DNA of 8,032 bases from an uncultured Cocleimonas sp. (GCA_937974135.1 CALJIH010000023.1:1-8032); one strand, 5' to 3'. Positions 1-6,969 are shown, counted from the stretch's first letter. The notes: a model not told the origin generated them from the letters alone. Numbers and translations are program-made.

Positions 1-1
1 C

Positions 2-1273
2 TTGAAAATCAGCAAGCGCCCTGTGCGCAATAAGCACAGTATCCTTGCCACACTTGATCACTGTGTGCCCACAAAAGCTTTGGATCGTATCAATCTACCT
101 GATCCAATCGGCGCTAAACAAGTAGCAACGATGATTCAAAACTGTAAAGAAAATGATCTTGAGCTTTACGAAATGGATAGCCAAAACAACGGCATCATTC
201 ACGTTGTTGTACCTGAACATGGCTTTGTTCATCCAGGTATGGTAACGGTTTGTGGCGATAGCCATACAGCAACTCACGGTGCATTTGGCGCATTAGCATT
301 CGGTATTGGTACATCAGAAGTTGAGCACGTAATGGCGACTCAAACACTACCGCAGATGAAATCTAAAACTATGTTGGTAAAGGTTGATGGTGTGTTATCA
401 CCTCTGAGCACAGCTAAAGATATTGCGCTAGCAATCATCGGAAAAATTGGAACCGCGGGTGGCAATGGTCATGTTATCGAATTTGGTGGCGAAGCAATTC
501 GTGCGCTTTCAATGGAAGGTCGCATGACATTATGTAATATGGCAATTGAAGGTGGTGCGCGAGCCGGACTTGTGGCACCAGACGAGAAGACTTACGCATA
601 TCTTGAAGGTAAAGAATACGCACCAAGTGCTGAATATTGGGATGCGGCACTTGCCTATTGGAAATCACTTCCTAGTGATGCTGATGCTAAATTTGACACA
701 ATTGTTGAGCTAGATGCCGCTGAAATTGCACCGCAAGTCACATGGGGTACATCCCCCGAACAAGTGGTTGCAGTAAACGCGTCTGTACCCGGACCTGAAG
801 ATTTTGACCATAAAGGTAAAGCGAATGCTTGCGAAAGTGCGCTTGAATACATGGGGCTTGAAGCGGGTACTCCGATGACGGATGTTAAGGTCGATTACGT
901 ATTCTTAGGTTCTTGTACAAATTCACGCCTTGAAGATTTTCGTGCAGCGGCGGCTGTGGCGAAAGGCACGCAAGTTGCTGAGGGTGTAACTGCAATTGCA
1001 GTTCCGGGTTCTTATGAAGTAAAGAAGGATGCTGAAGCAGAAGGCATCGATAAAATATTTATGGATGCTGGTTGGGAATGGCGTGAGCCAGGTTGCTCGA
1101 TGTGTTTAGCCATGAATGGCGATCAACTCAAGCCAGGTGAGCGTTGTGCATCGACCTCAAACCGTAACTTTGAAGGTCGACAGGGTAAAGGGGGTAGAAC
1201 GCATCTCGTTTCCCCAGCGATGGCAGCGGCAACCGCAGCGGCTGGTCGTTTCGTTGATATTCGTACACTTTAA
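2..1273 (+). CDS. leuC: 3-isopropylmalate dehydratase large subunit (LeuC), 5' partial
   Basis: Large subunit of the [4Fe-4S] isopropylmalate isomerase, which with LeuD converts 2- to 3-isopropylmalate; the same enzyme can isomerise citramalate to 3-methylmalate. The frame is open from base 2 for 423 codons. The three cluster ligands are present: Cys305 in GSCTNSR, and Cys365 and Cys368 in GCSMC. GDSHTATHGAFGALAFGIGT and the C-terminal ERCASTSNRNFEGRQG block are also clear. E. coli LeuC is about 466 residues with its cluster cysteines about 42 residues further along, so roughly 42 N-terminal residues lie before the window. The TTG at base 2 is therefore an internal Leu codon, not a start. leuD follows after 26 nt. 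Family assignment is very secure. Confidence 0.97.
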   Translation: MKISKRPVRNKHSILATLDHCVPTKALDRINLPDPIGAKQVATMIQNCKENDLELYEMDSQNNGIIHVVVPEHGFVHPGMVTVCGDSHTATHGAFGALAFGIGTSEVEHVMATQTLPQMKSKTMLVKVDGVLSPLSTAKDIALAIIGKIGTAGGNGHVIEFGGEAIRALSMEGRMTLCNMAIEGGARAGLVAPDEKTYAYLEGKEYAPSAEYWDAALAYWKSLPSDADAKFDTIVELDAAEIAPQVTWGTSPEQVVAVNASVPGPEDFDHKGKANACESALEYMGLEAGTPMTDVKVDYVFLGSCTNSRLEDFRAAAAVAKGTQVAEGVTAIAVPGSYEVKKDAEAEGIDKIFMDAGWEWREPGCSMCLAMNGDQLKPGERCASTSNRNFEGRQGKGGRTHLVSPAMAAATAAAGRFVDIRTL

Positions 1274-1299
1274 CCGCACTTTTCTATAAGGACAATAAA

Positions 1300-1923
1300 A
1301 TGCAACCATACAATAAACACACCAGTATCGCCGCATCAATGAATCGTGCGAATGTTGATACAGATCAGATCATCCCTAAGCAATTTTTGAAGAAAGTTGA
1401 GCGCACAGGTTTTGGGCAACACTTATTCCATGACTGGCGTTTTACCGATGATGCAGGCCAAATAAACAATCCAGACTTTGAACTTAACAATCCTAAATTC
1501 GCGGGTGCTAAAATTTTAGTCGCTGGTGATAATTTCGGTTGTGGTTCATCCCGTGAACATGCTCCTTGGGCAATAGAAGACTATGGTTTCAATACCATTA
1601 TCTCAACCAGTTTTGCGGATATCTTTTACAACAACTGCTTTAAGAATGGCATTTTGCCAGTCGTTGTGACTGCTGCTGAATTAGATTCATTAATGGCAGA
1701 AATCGATGCTAACCAAGGTGTTGAATTTACTGTGGACTTAGAAGGACAATCAGTGACTACGCCAGGTGGATTATCAATCAGCTTTGAATTAGATGCTGTG
1801 CGTAAAAGTAATCTAGCACTAGGCCTAGACGATATCGGTCAAACCATGCAACACGTGGATAAAATTGGTGAATACGAAGAAAAGCATAAGTCGCTGTACC
1901 CATGGTTGTGGGCTAACGCGTAA
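1300..1923 (+). CDS. leuD: 3-isopropylmalate dehydratase small subunit (LeuD)
   Basis: Small (swivel-domain) subunit that pairs with LeuC to form the isopropylmalate/citramalate isomerase in the cytoplasm. It is 207 residues, close to the roughly 201 of E. coli LeuD. The substrate-loop signature NFGCGSSREHAPWAI starts at residue 78, and the N-terminal block NVDTDQIIPKQFL is also typical. The ATG at 1300 is preceded by a good ribosome binding site (TAAGGA, 1287-1292, 7 nt before the start). It sits 26 nt after leuC and 19 nt before the synthase gene, consistent with one transcript. Confidence 0.97.
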   Translation: MQPYNKHTSIAASMNRANVDTDQIIPKQFLKKVERTGFGQHLFHDWRFTDDAGQINNPDFELNNPKFAGAKILVAGDNFGCGSSREHAPWAIEDYGFNTIISTSFADIFYNNCFKNGILPVVVTAAELDSLMAEIDANQGVEFTVDLEGQSVTTPGGLSISFELDAVRKSNLALGLDDIGQTMQHVDKIGEYEEKHKSLYPWLWANA

Positions 1924-1942
1924 TTGCTGGTAATCAAATCTA

Positions 1943-3484
1943 ATGACTAAAAAACGTCAAATCTTATTGATGGACACCACCCTGCGTGATGGAGAACAAA
2001 CGCAGGGTGTTTCGTTTGCACCTGAAGAAAAAGTAAGCATGGCAACTGCGCTGTTGGGTAAGCTGAAAGTTGATCGCATCGAAGTGGCGTCAGCCCGGGT
2101 ATCTAAAGGCGAGCAGCAGGCAGTTGCACAAATAAATGCCTGGGCTAAAGAGTTTGGTTACGACGATTGCGTTGAGGTTTTGGGTTTTACCGATAAGAAT
2201 CTGAGTGTGGATTGGATTGTTGAAGCCAATGGCAAAGTGATCAATTTGCTTACCAAAGGCAGCGAAAAACATTGTCGCGAGCAATTACGTATTTCTCATG
2301 AAGAGCATTTAAGAAGAATCAAAGAAACCGTAGATTACGCCAAGTCGAAAGGCTTGAAGGTCAATGTGTATCTTGAAGATTGGTCAAACGGATACATTGA
2401 TTCTCCCGAATATGTGTTTGCGCATACCGAAGCATTAAGTCAGATGGATATTGATCATTTTATGCTGCCAGATACCTTAGGTGTGATGTCACCGAAAGAG
2501 GTGTTTAATAGTCTGACTGATATGACGTCTCGATTCCCAGATTTAGAATTCGATTTTCATCCTCATAACGATTACGGACTTGCCACGGCAAACGTAATGG
2601 CTGCAGTAGAAGCAGGAATTAATTCTATCCATTGTACAGTGAATTGTTTAGGTGAGCGTGCGGGTAATGCTTCGCTTGAGCAGGTAGCTGTTGTGTTGCG
2701 CGATAAAATGGATATGAAAATCCGTATTAAAGAACGCCGCATTGTTGATATCAGTCAAATGGTCGCTAGTTTTTCGGGTAAGTTCGTGGCTAATAATGCA
2801 CCTGTTTTAGGCGCTGATGTGTTTACCCAAACCGCTGGTATCCATGCAGATGGTGACCAAAAAGGTGGGCTTTATGAAACCAAACTAAACCCAGAACGTT
2901 TTGCACGAAAACGCGAATATGCATTGGGGAAAATGAGTGGCAAAGCATCTTTAGGTAAAAATCTACAATCATTGGGTATTACTTTATCCGAAGAAAATCA
3001 GAAAAAGGTACTAGCAAGAGTTGTTGAATTGGGTGATTCTAAACAGAAAATCACCACTGATGATTTACCTTTTATTATTGCTGATGTTATTACTGGCAGT
3101 GATTATCAACATATCGAATTAACTAATTGTTCAATTCAAAGCCGCTTAGATGAACAAACTCATGTAGCCATTGATGTGGAAATTTTTGGTAATCAACATT
3201 CTGCTACCGGTTCAGGTAATGGTGGCTTCGATGCTTTTAGAGTAGCACTAGATAAAATACTGAGTCGCTATAATGTGCAATTACCAACCCTCGAAAATTA
3301 CGAAGTACGTATTCCAAGAGGCGGTCAAACCAGCGCATTAACCGAGGCGATTATCAGTTGGGAACTCGAAGACGGTAAGAAAACGTCCACTCGTGGTGTG
3401 CATGCAAATCAGGTGTATGCGGCGATTAATGCGGCACTGCGTACCACAAACATGTTGTTACAAACTGAAAAGCAGAAAGATTAA
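1943..3484 (+). CDS. cimA: Probable (R)-citramalate synthase (CimA, Leptospira type), LeuA superfamily
   Basis: Condenses acetyl-CoA with a 2-oxoacid; predicted to use pyruvate to give (R)-citramalate. Seen in the 513 residues: the catalytic DTTLRDGEQ loop (Arg15, Asp16), Glu145, the metal-binding HPHND (His206, His208), GERAGN, the linker His301/Tyr311, and a C-terminal LeuA regulatory domain from about residue 385. From my recall of the characterised Leptospira interrogans enzyme (516 residues), its pyruvate-pocket residues Leu81, Leu104 and Tyr144 align with Leu80, Leu103 and Tyr143 here. E. coli LeuA has His97 and Ser139 in the region of the last two. Whole blocks (ASARVSKGE, NLLTKGS, NVYLEDWSNG) are shared with that enzyme. 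The automatic name may be 2-isopropylmalate synthase, and LeuA activity is the main alternative. The ribosome binding site is weak, but the ATG fits family length and lies 19 nt after leuD. Superfamily is certain; pyruvate specificity is inferred. Confidence 0.82.
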   Translation: MTKKRQILLMDTTLRDGEQTQGVSFAPEEKVSMATALLGKLKVDRIEVASARVSKGEQQAVAQINAWAKEFGYDDCVEVLGFTDKNLSVDWIVEANGKVINLLTKGSEKHCREQLRISHEEHLRRIKETVDYAKSKGLKVNVYLEDWSNGYIDSPEYVFAHTEALSQMDIDHFMLPDTLGVMSPKEVFNSLTDMTSRFPDLEFDFHPHNDYGLATANVMAAVEAGINSIHCTVNCLGERAGNASLEQVAVVLRDKMDMKIRIKERRIVDISQMVASFSGKFVANNAPVLGADVFTQTAGIHADGDQKGGLYETKLNPERFARKREYALGKMSGKASLGKNLQSLGITLSEENQKKVLARVVELGDSKQKITTDDLPFIIADVITGSDYQHIELTNCSIQSRLDEQTHVAIDVEIFGNQHSATGSGNGGFDAFRVALDKILSRYNVQLPTLENYEVRIPRGGQTSALTEAIISWELEDGKKTSTRGVHANQVYAAINAALRTTNMLLQTEKQKD

Positions 3485-3531
3485 CGAGTGTCGAGCAACA
3501 CGCTTGATAAAAAATTATTACAGAATAAATT

Positions 3532-3544
3532 GGAGTAAAAAGTG
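3532..3544 (+). promoter_or_regulatory. Ribosome binding site fixing the GTG start of leuB
   Basis: GGAG at 3532-3535 lies 6 nt before the GTG at 3542-3544. The following residues (MSNTKKIAILEGDGIGPE) match the expected N-terminus of the LeuB family, so GTG rather than a later ATG is the supported start. This is the only GTG start in the operon as visible. Confidence 0.75.
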
Positions 3545-4645
3545 TCAAACACAAAGAAAATTGCCATTTTAGAAGGTGACGGAATTGGCCCAGAAACAAT
3601 GGCTGAGGGCATCAAAGTCCTTAAAGTGATTGAGGAACGGAACGACATAACATTTGATCTTGTTGAGGCACCTTTTGGCGCATCGGCATGGTTCTCACAC
3701 GGAAGTTCTTTTCCAGATGAAACTAAAAAATTAGTAGATGAAGCAGATGCGGTCATTAAAGGTCCCATTGGTTTAGGTCACGAAGAATCAAAGCAGATTC
3801 CTATTGATGAGCAACCAGAGCGTGGCGCACTACTGCCTATGCGAGCGCGCATGAACACTTATGCTAATTACCGACCAGTATTTTTACCAAAGTCACTGGG
3901 TCATTTCTCACCATTAAAACCAGAAATTGTTGGTGATGGTATTGATATGATTATGGTTCGTGAGCTTGTTGGTGGTGTTTACTTTGGCGAAAAAATCATG
4001 GGCGTAAACGATGCTGGCAAACGTTACGTCACTGAAGCATTAGAATACGATGAAGATCAGATCAAAAATATTTTAGTGAAAGCATTCGATTTGGCACAAT
4101 CGCGTAAAAAAGTTCTACATAACATTCACAAAAGTAATGTATTGAAATCAAGCGTACTTTGGAATGAAGTTTTGGATGAAGTTAAAGTGGATTACCCTGA
4201 AGTTGAAGTGATTCACATGCTTGTGGATGCAGCAGCAACGGCACTTTGTTTAAAACCCACACAATTTGATGTGATGGTTATGGAAAATATGTTTGGTGAT
4301 ATTTTAAGTGACCAAGGTGGTGGCATTTTAGGATCATTAGGTCTTATGCCTTCGGCGTGTATCGGCCCAACGTCTGCTTATTACGAACCTTCTCACGGTT
4401 CTGCACCAGATATTGCAGGTAAAGGCATTGCGAATCCATATTCTGTGATTGGCTCATTTGCCATGATGCTGGAATACAGCTTTGATATGCCTGAAGAGTC
4501 AAAGAATATTTGGGATGCAATGCAGGCAGTATTTGCTGCTGGCTTCTCAACGTCTGATTTATCTAAACCGGGTTCAGGTGTTGAAATGCTATCTACTAGC
4601 GAGTTCGGTGATAAAGTGGTTGAGCACTTGAAAAATAATGCTTAA
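3542..4645 (+). CDS. leuB: 3-isopropylmalate dehydrogenase (LeuB), possibly also 3-methylmalate dehydrogenase
   Basis: NAD-dependent beta-decarboxylating dehydrogenase; in this operon it would oxidise 3-isopropylmalate and/or 3-methylmalate (yielding 2-oxobutanoate). It is 367 residues, normal for LeuB. Visible are the GDGIGPE start, the substrate loop ERGALLPMR, substrate arginines Arg101, Arg111 and Arg140, Tyr147 in RELVGGVYFG, catalytic Lys197, metal-binding Asp229, Asp253 and Asp257 (GDILSD), and the NAD loop HGSAPDIAGKGIANP. The residue before the catalytic lysine is His196 (IHKSNVL), where E. coli and Thermus LeuB have Asp (DKANVL). A gap of 57 nt separates it from cimA and a strong terminator follows 25 nt after the stop, making it the last gene of the operon. 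Family is secure; exact substrate range is not. Confidence 0.93.
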   Translation: MSNTKKIAILEGDGIGPETMAEGIKVLKVIEERNDITFDLVEAPFGASAWFSHGSSFPDETKKLVDEADAVIKGPIGLGHEESKQIPIDEQPERGALLPMRARMNTYANYRPVFLPKSLGHFSPLKPEIVGDGIDMIMVRELVGGVYFGEKIMGVNDAGKRYVTEALEYDEDQIKNILVKAFDLAQSRKKVLHNIHKSNVLKSSVLWNEVLDEVKVDYPEVEVIHMLVDAAATALCLKPTQFDVMVMENMFGDILSDQGGGILGSLGLMPSACIGPTSAYYEPSHGSAPDIAGKGIANPYSVIGSFAMMLEYSFDMPEESKNIWDAMQAVFAAGFSTSDLSKPGSGVEMLSTSEFGDKVVEHLKNNA

Positions 4646-4670
4646 CTGATACTCGTTGATTGGTTTATTT

Positions 4671-4700
4671 AAGGGTTGCTTCGGCAACCCTTTTTTATTT
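4671..4700 (+). terminator. Rho-independent terminator of the leu/cim operon
   Basis: A perfect 9-bp stem (4671-4679 paired with 4684-4692) is closed by a C(TTCG)G tetraloop at 4680-4683 and runs into a T-rich tail (4691-4700). It lies 25 nt after the leuB stop on the same strand. The stable UUCG loop and uninterrupted stem make this a strong terminator. Confidence 0.95.
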
Positions 4701-4732
4701 ATCAAGAGATGTCATTAAATAATGAAGATAGT

Positions 4733-4757
4733 AAAAAAGTGGGGGGGTGTGTTTTAA
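4733..4757 (+). repeat. G-rich intergenic repeat, copy 1
   Basis: Core GTGGGGGGGTGT at 4739-4750, preceded by six A and followed by GTTTTAA. It lies between the operon terminator and the ydcZ-like gene, 39 nt upstream of that gene's start. It belongs to a four-copy set in this window that shares a 12-nt core GTRGGGGGGTGT of fixed length. Confidence 0.8.
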
Positions 4758-4796
4758 TAAGTGAAATGTTTGGTTATCAGTAAAAGGAATTAAAAG

Positions 4797-5252
4797 ATGA
4801 ATATAAACAACCCCATATTCTATGCAATTGTTATGATTTTTGCAGGTTCTGGTATTCCAATAATGGCTGCAATGAACGCGGGTGTCGGCGCGAAAATTCA
4901 AAACCCTGCCGTTGCTACGACAATCCTGATCATCGTGGCATTTTTGATGTCGATTCTTATTTTGTCTTTTTCTTCAAATGAGGTAAATCTCTCTTTATCC
5001 AAATTGGTACCGATGCATTATTTTTTAGCTGGAGGCTTATTTGTTTTTTATATTAGTACGATTTCTTGGATAGCCCCTAAATTTGGTTTTGCTAATGCCA
5101 TAACCTTTATCTTCATCGGGCAAATGATTTCAATGTGTGCCATTGATCATTTTGGTTTATTTAATGCCGCTCAATATTCCTTTAACTGGCAACGTTTATT
5201 TGGCTTACTGATGATGATAATTGGTATCTTTATCGTGGTTAAAAAAGCTTAG
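4797..5252 (+). CDS. YdcZ-family (DMT_YdcZ) inner-membrane protein
   Basis: A small hydrophobic protein of 151 residues with about five predicted membrane helices (near residues 6-26, 38-58, 72-93, 97-117 and 131-148). Features typical of the DMT_YdcZ family are the N-terminal GSGIPIMAAMNAGVGAKIQNP block and IDHFGLF at 116-122 after a GQM-containing helix. Members are about 150 residues, half the size of EamA transporters, and are thought to act as oligomers; substrates are unknown. The ATG has a good ribosome binding site (AAGGAA at 4784-4789, 7 nt spacing). It is a lone + strand gene isolated from leuB by a terminator, flanked by repeat copies 1 and 2, and convergent with the lectin-like gene only 38 nt away. 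Family call is solid; no substrate can be inferred. Confidence 0.87.
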   Translation: MNINNPIFYAIVMIFAGSGIPIMAAMNAGVGAKIQNPAVATTILIIVAFLMSILILSFSSNEVNLSLSKLVPMHYFLAGGLFVFYISTISWIAPKFGFANAITFIFIGQMISMCAIDHFGLFNAAQYSFNWQRLFGLLMMIIGIFIVVKKA

Positions 5253-5263
5253 CAGCAATCATC

Positions 5264-5288
5264 AAAAAGTAGGGGGGTGTCTTTTAAA
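5264..5288 (+). repeat. G-rich intergenic repeat, copy 2
   Basis: Core GTAGGGGGGTGT at 5269-5280, preceded by AAAAA and followed by CTTTTAAA. It fills most of the 38-nt gap between the convergent ydcZ-like and lectin-like genes and ends 2 nt before the latter's stop codon. In this copy AAAAG (5265-5269) and CTTTT (5281-5285) can form a 5-bp stem around the G-run. No other terminator-like structure is in the gap, so it could help end transcription, but that is speculative. Confidence 0.8.
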
Positions 5289-5290
5289 TT

Positions 5291-5998
5291 TTATTCACTA
5301 GCATGAAAACAATAAAAAAGACCGTCTCCGCCTGTTTTTATTAAACTTTCTTGATCGCAGCCAAGACTACCGTGCGCTGAATTCCATGACAGCATATGCC
5401 AATCTTCGCTTAAACCTTGGCGGTCATGATGCCCAACGATTGCGGAACCTTCTTCATTATTAGTCCATCCTTTACACGTAGTATCCCCGCCCGCTGTAGA
5501 ATATCTACCCTGCGGATCGGAGCCAGTCAGAATGTCGTGTTTATTAGGCTTCATGCCACGAAAATTAACAGTTTTGCCATGCTCATCTAAACCCGAATCT
5601 TTATTGATTGAATTTTTCTCTGAATGAAGGTCTTCGATATTTTTCGCGATAAGCTCACCCTTTGCATTGTGCCACGGGCCATTGCCGATACGATCACGTG
5701 CGTTAACACCAGGGATAACTTTGGGTTTTTCACCTGATCGATCAACTTTTGGAGTAAGGCTTAGGTAAGCTTTCCAGTTAGTGAGTTTCGAACCTGCATC
5801 ATCGGCGAGGTCAGCACAATGTTCATCAGCTCCTTCGAGTCCACCTAAATTAGCACCATCGCCCACGCCTTCACTGGTAATGAAAAAAGTCATTTCAGTG
5901 TCATCAGAGTAACTATTTGTTGAAAGTGTTATTGAGGCAGTCATCATAACTAAAGCGCTTAGCATCTTGAGTGATGAATAAATATTTGGACGATTCAT
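5291..5998 (-). CDS. Secreted lectin-like protein (C-type-lectin/endostatin-like or DUF1554-like), function unknown
   Basis: A 235-residue predicted exported protein. Residues 1 to about 31 look like a signal peptide: a lysine, a hydrophobic stretch LSALVMMTASITL, and a likely cut after SYS. The mature part starts with MTFFITSEGVGDGANLGGL, then GADEHC, NARDRIGNGPW, HDILTGSDPQGR, GHHDR, SWNSAHGSLGC and GLFYCF. I recall this block pattern from proteobacterial proteins annotated simply as lectin or hypothetical. Four cysteines (61, 175, 214, 230) could form two disulfides as in C-type-lectin folds. Many Asp, Asn and Gly residues could bind calcium or sugar, but no ligand is known to me. The start is set by AAAGGAG at 6004-6010, 5 nt before the ATG. 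A TATACT-like -10 lies at 6049-6054 on the minus strand, without a good -35. Confidence 0.75.
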   Translation of the reverse strand: MNRPNIYSSLKMLSALVMMTASITLSTNSYSDDTEMTFFITSEGVGDGANLGGLEGADEHCADLADDAGSKLTNWKAYLSLTPKVDRSGEKPKVIPGVNARDRIGNGPWHNAKGELIAKNIEDLHSEKNSINKDSGLDEHGKTVNFRGMKPNKHDILTGSDPQGRYSTAGGDTTCKGWTNNEEGSAIVGHHDRQGLSEDWHMLSWNSAHGSLGCDQESLIKTGGDGLFYCFHASE

Positions 5999-6069
5999 TG
6001 CGACTCCTTTAGATTCGGATTCTTTTAAATATATCTTTTATTTGATTAAGTATAGTGAGTATTACTTTG

Positions 6070-6098
6070 TAAAAAAATATCTCAGCCGAGAGATATCC
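6070..6098 (-). terminator. Rho-independent terminator downstream of the EamA gene
   Basis: Read on the minus strand, ATATCTC (6090-6096) pairs with GAGATAT (6077-6083) around a 6-nt loop and is followed by a run of T (complement of the A-run at 6071-6077). It lies about 20 nt past the EamA stop. It would separate EamA transcription from the lectin-like gene, whose start is about 70 nt further on. Confidence 0.8.
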
Positions 6099-6117
6099 AG
6101 ACAGTATCTTTTTAGAG

Positions 6118-6969
6118 CTAAGTCGCTCCCAAATACGCTACTCCCAAAAAGGTTAAAATAACCCCGAACCACTGCAATGGCACCATGCGTTCTTTTAAAA
6201 ACGCCCACGCAATCAAAATGGTCACTACACCAAAGAGAGATGAGCCAAGCGCTGCATAACTTGCATTGGGCAGTGTCCCAGCATATACAACAGTAGTAAT
6301 AGCAGTTGCATCTAAAAAGCCAATGACACTTAACACCTTCCATTCTTTGATGGCTGAAAATAGCGGTATTTTCAATATCAACATGAGAATGATCAAAGCC
6401 ACAGCTGCTAAAAAACGTGTCACAGCTATGGTCATTAATTCTGGCGCGTAACTCACCATTGAATGGCCAATGGCAAAAGTTATTGCAAAAGATATGCTGG
6501 CGAGAATAGCCCATAAAATGGCATGGCTTTTTTTACCATTTGCTTCAGCTTGATCTTGGGTATTGGCTAACGATACCACTATGTAAAGCCCTACAAAAAC
6601 AACAATCACGGCTAGTAGTTGGAAAATCGTTAATGGATTTCCCTGAATAACTCCCCAAAGAATCGACAATATCGAAAAAGTTGCCACAATCGGGGCGACC
6701 AATTGCACAGGGCCTATTTCAAAGGCTTTATATAAACCAATACTGGCTGAGGTAAAGGTGATGCCTGCAAAAATAAGTGACCAGATTGCTTGGCTGGGTA
6801 TCGCAGCAATCTCTCCACGCACAACAATCAAACCGCTTTGAAATAAAAATCCAATAAATAGCACGATGAGTAAGGCAGAAAACACATTCGTTTTTTGGCT
6901 TACTAAACGCACGAAGATATCGTGTAAGCCCCAGGCGAAAGCCGCGATTAGACCAAGCACTATACTCAT
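6118..6969 (-). CDS. EamA-family (DMT superfamily) transporter
   Basis: A 283-residue integral membrane protein made of two EamA repeats (about residues 1-133 and 150-281), together giving ten predicted helices, the standard layout of drug/metabolite transporters. Typical marks are the first-helix AFAWGLHDIFVR, ASIGLYKAFEIGPVQLVAPI at the end of helix 3 into helix 4, and the repeat-2 equivalent NASYAALGSSLFGVVTILIAWAFLKERM. The linker at about 134-149 is polar. Substrates of this family range over amino acids and other small metabolites and cannot be read from sequence. The start has no convincing ribosome binding site, but ATG at 6967-6969 begins directly at helix 1. It lies 51 nt downstream of the SRAP stop on the same strand, so it may be co-transcribed with SRAP, with repeat copy 3 in between. 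Confidence 0.9.
   Translation of the reverse strand: MSIVLGLIAAFAWGLHDIFVRLVSQKTNVFSALLIVLFIGFLFQSGLIVVRGEIAAIPSQAIWSLIFAGITFTSASIGLYKAFEIGPVQLVAPIVATFSILSILWGVIQGNPLTIFQLLAVIVVFVGLYIVVSLANTQDQAEANGKKSHAILWAILASISFAITFAIGHSMVSYAPELMTIAVTRFLAAVALIILMLILKIPLFSAIKEWKVLSVIGFLDATAITTVVYAGTLPNASYAALGSSLFGVVTILIAWAFLKERMVPLQWFGVILTFLGVAYLGAT

Noticed and set aside
2..4. TTG at base 2 as a start codon for LeuC
   Set aside because: The protein lacks about 42 residues normally found before this point, so the codon is internal and the gene begins before the window.
1187..1198. AAAGGGGGTAG in leuC as another repeat copy
   Set aside because: It lacks the TGT end and the flanking T-run, and it encodes the conserved GKGGRT segment of LeuC.
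1943..3484. Plain LeuA (2-isopropylmalate synthase) as the primary call
   Set aside because: The pocket residues and long shared blocks match Leptospira citramalate synthase better; kept as the main alternative.
3481..3768. 95-codon open frame antisense to the leuB start
   Set aside because: It is antisense to well-conserved LeuB coding sequence, has no ribosome binding site of note and no recognisable family.
4646..4796. Riboswitch or leader peptide in the gap before the ydcZ-like gene
   Set aside because: Apart from the operon terminator, repeat copy 1 and the ribosome binding site, I see no paired structure or short coding frame with family features.
6062..6514. 150-codon open frame on the minus strand inside the EamA gene
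   Set aside because: It overlaps the clear EamA gene in another frame, and its translation is Cys/His/Phe-rich with no recognisable domain: a shadow frame.
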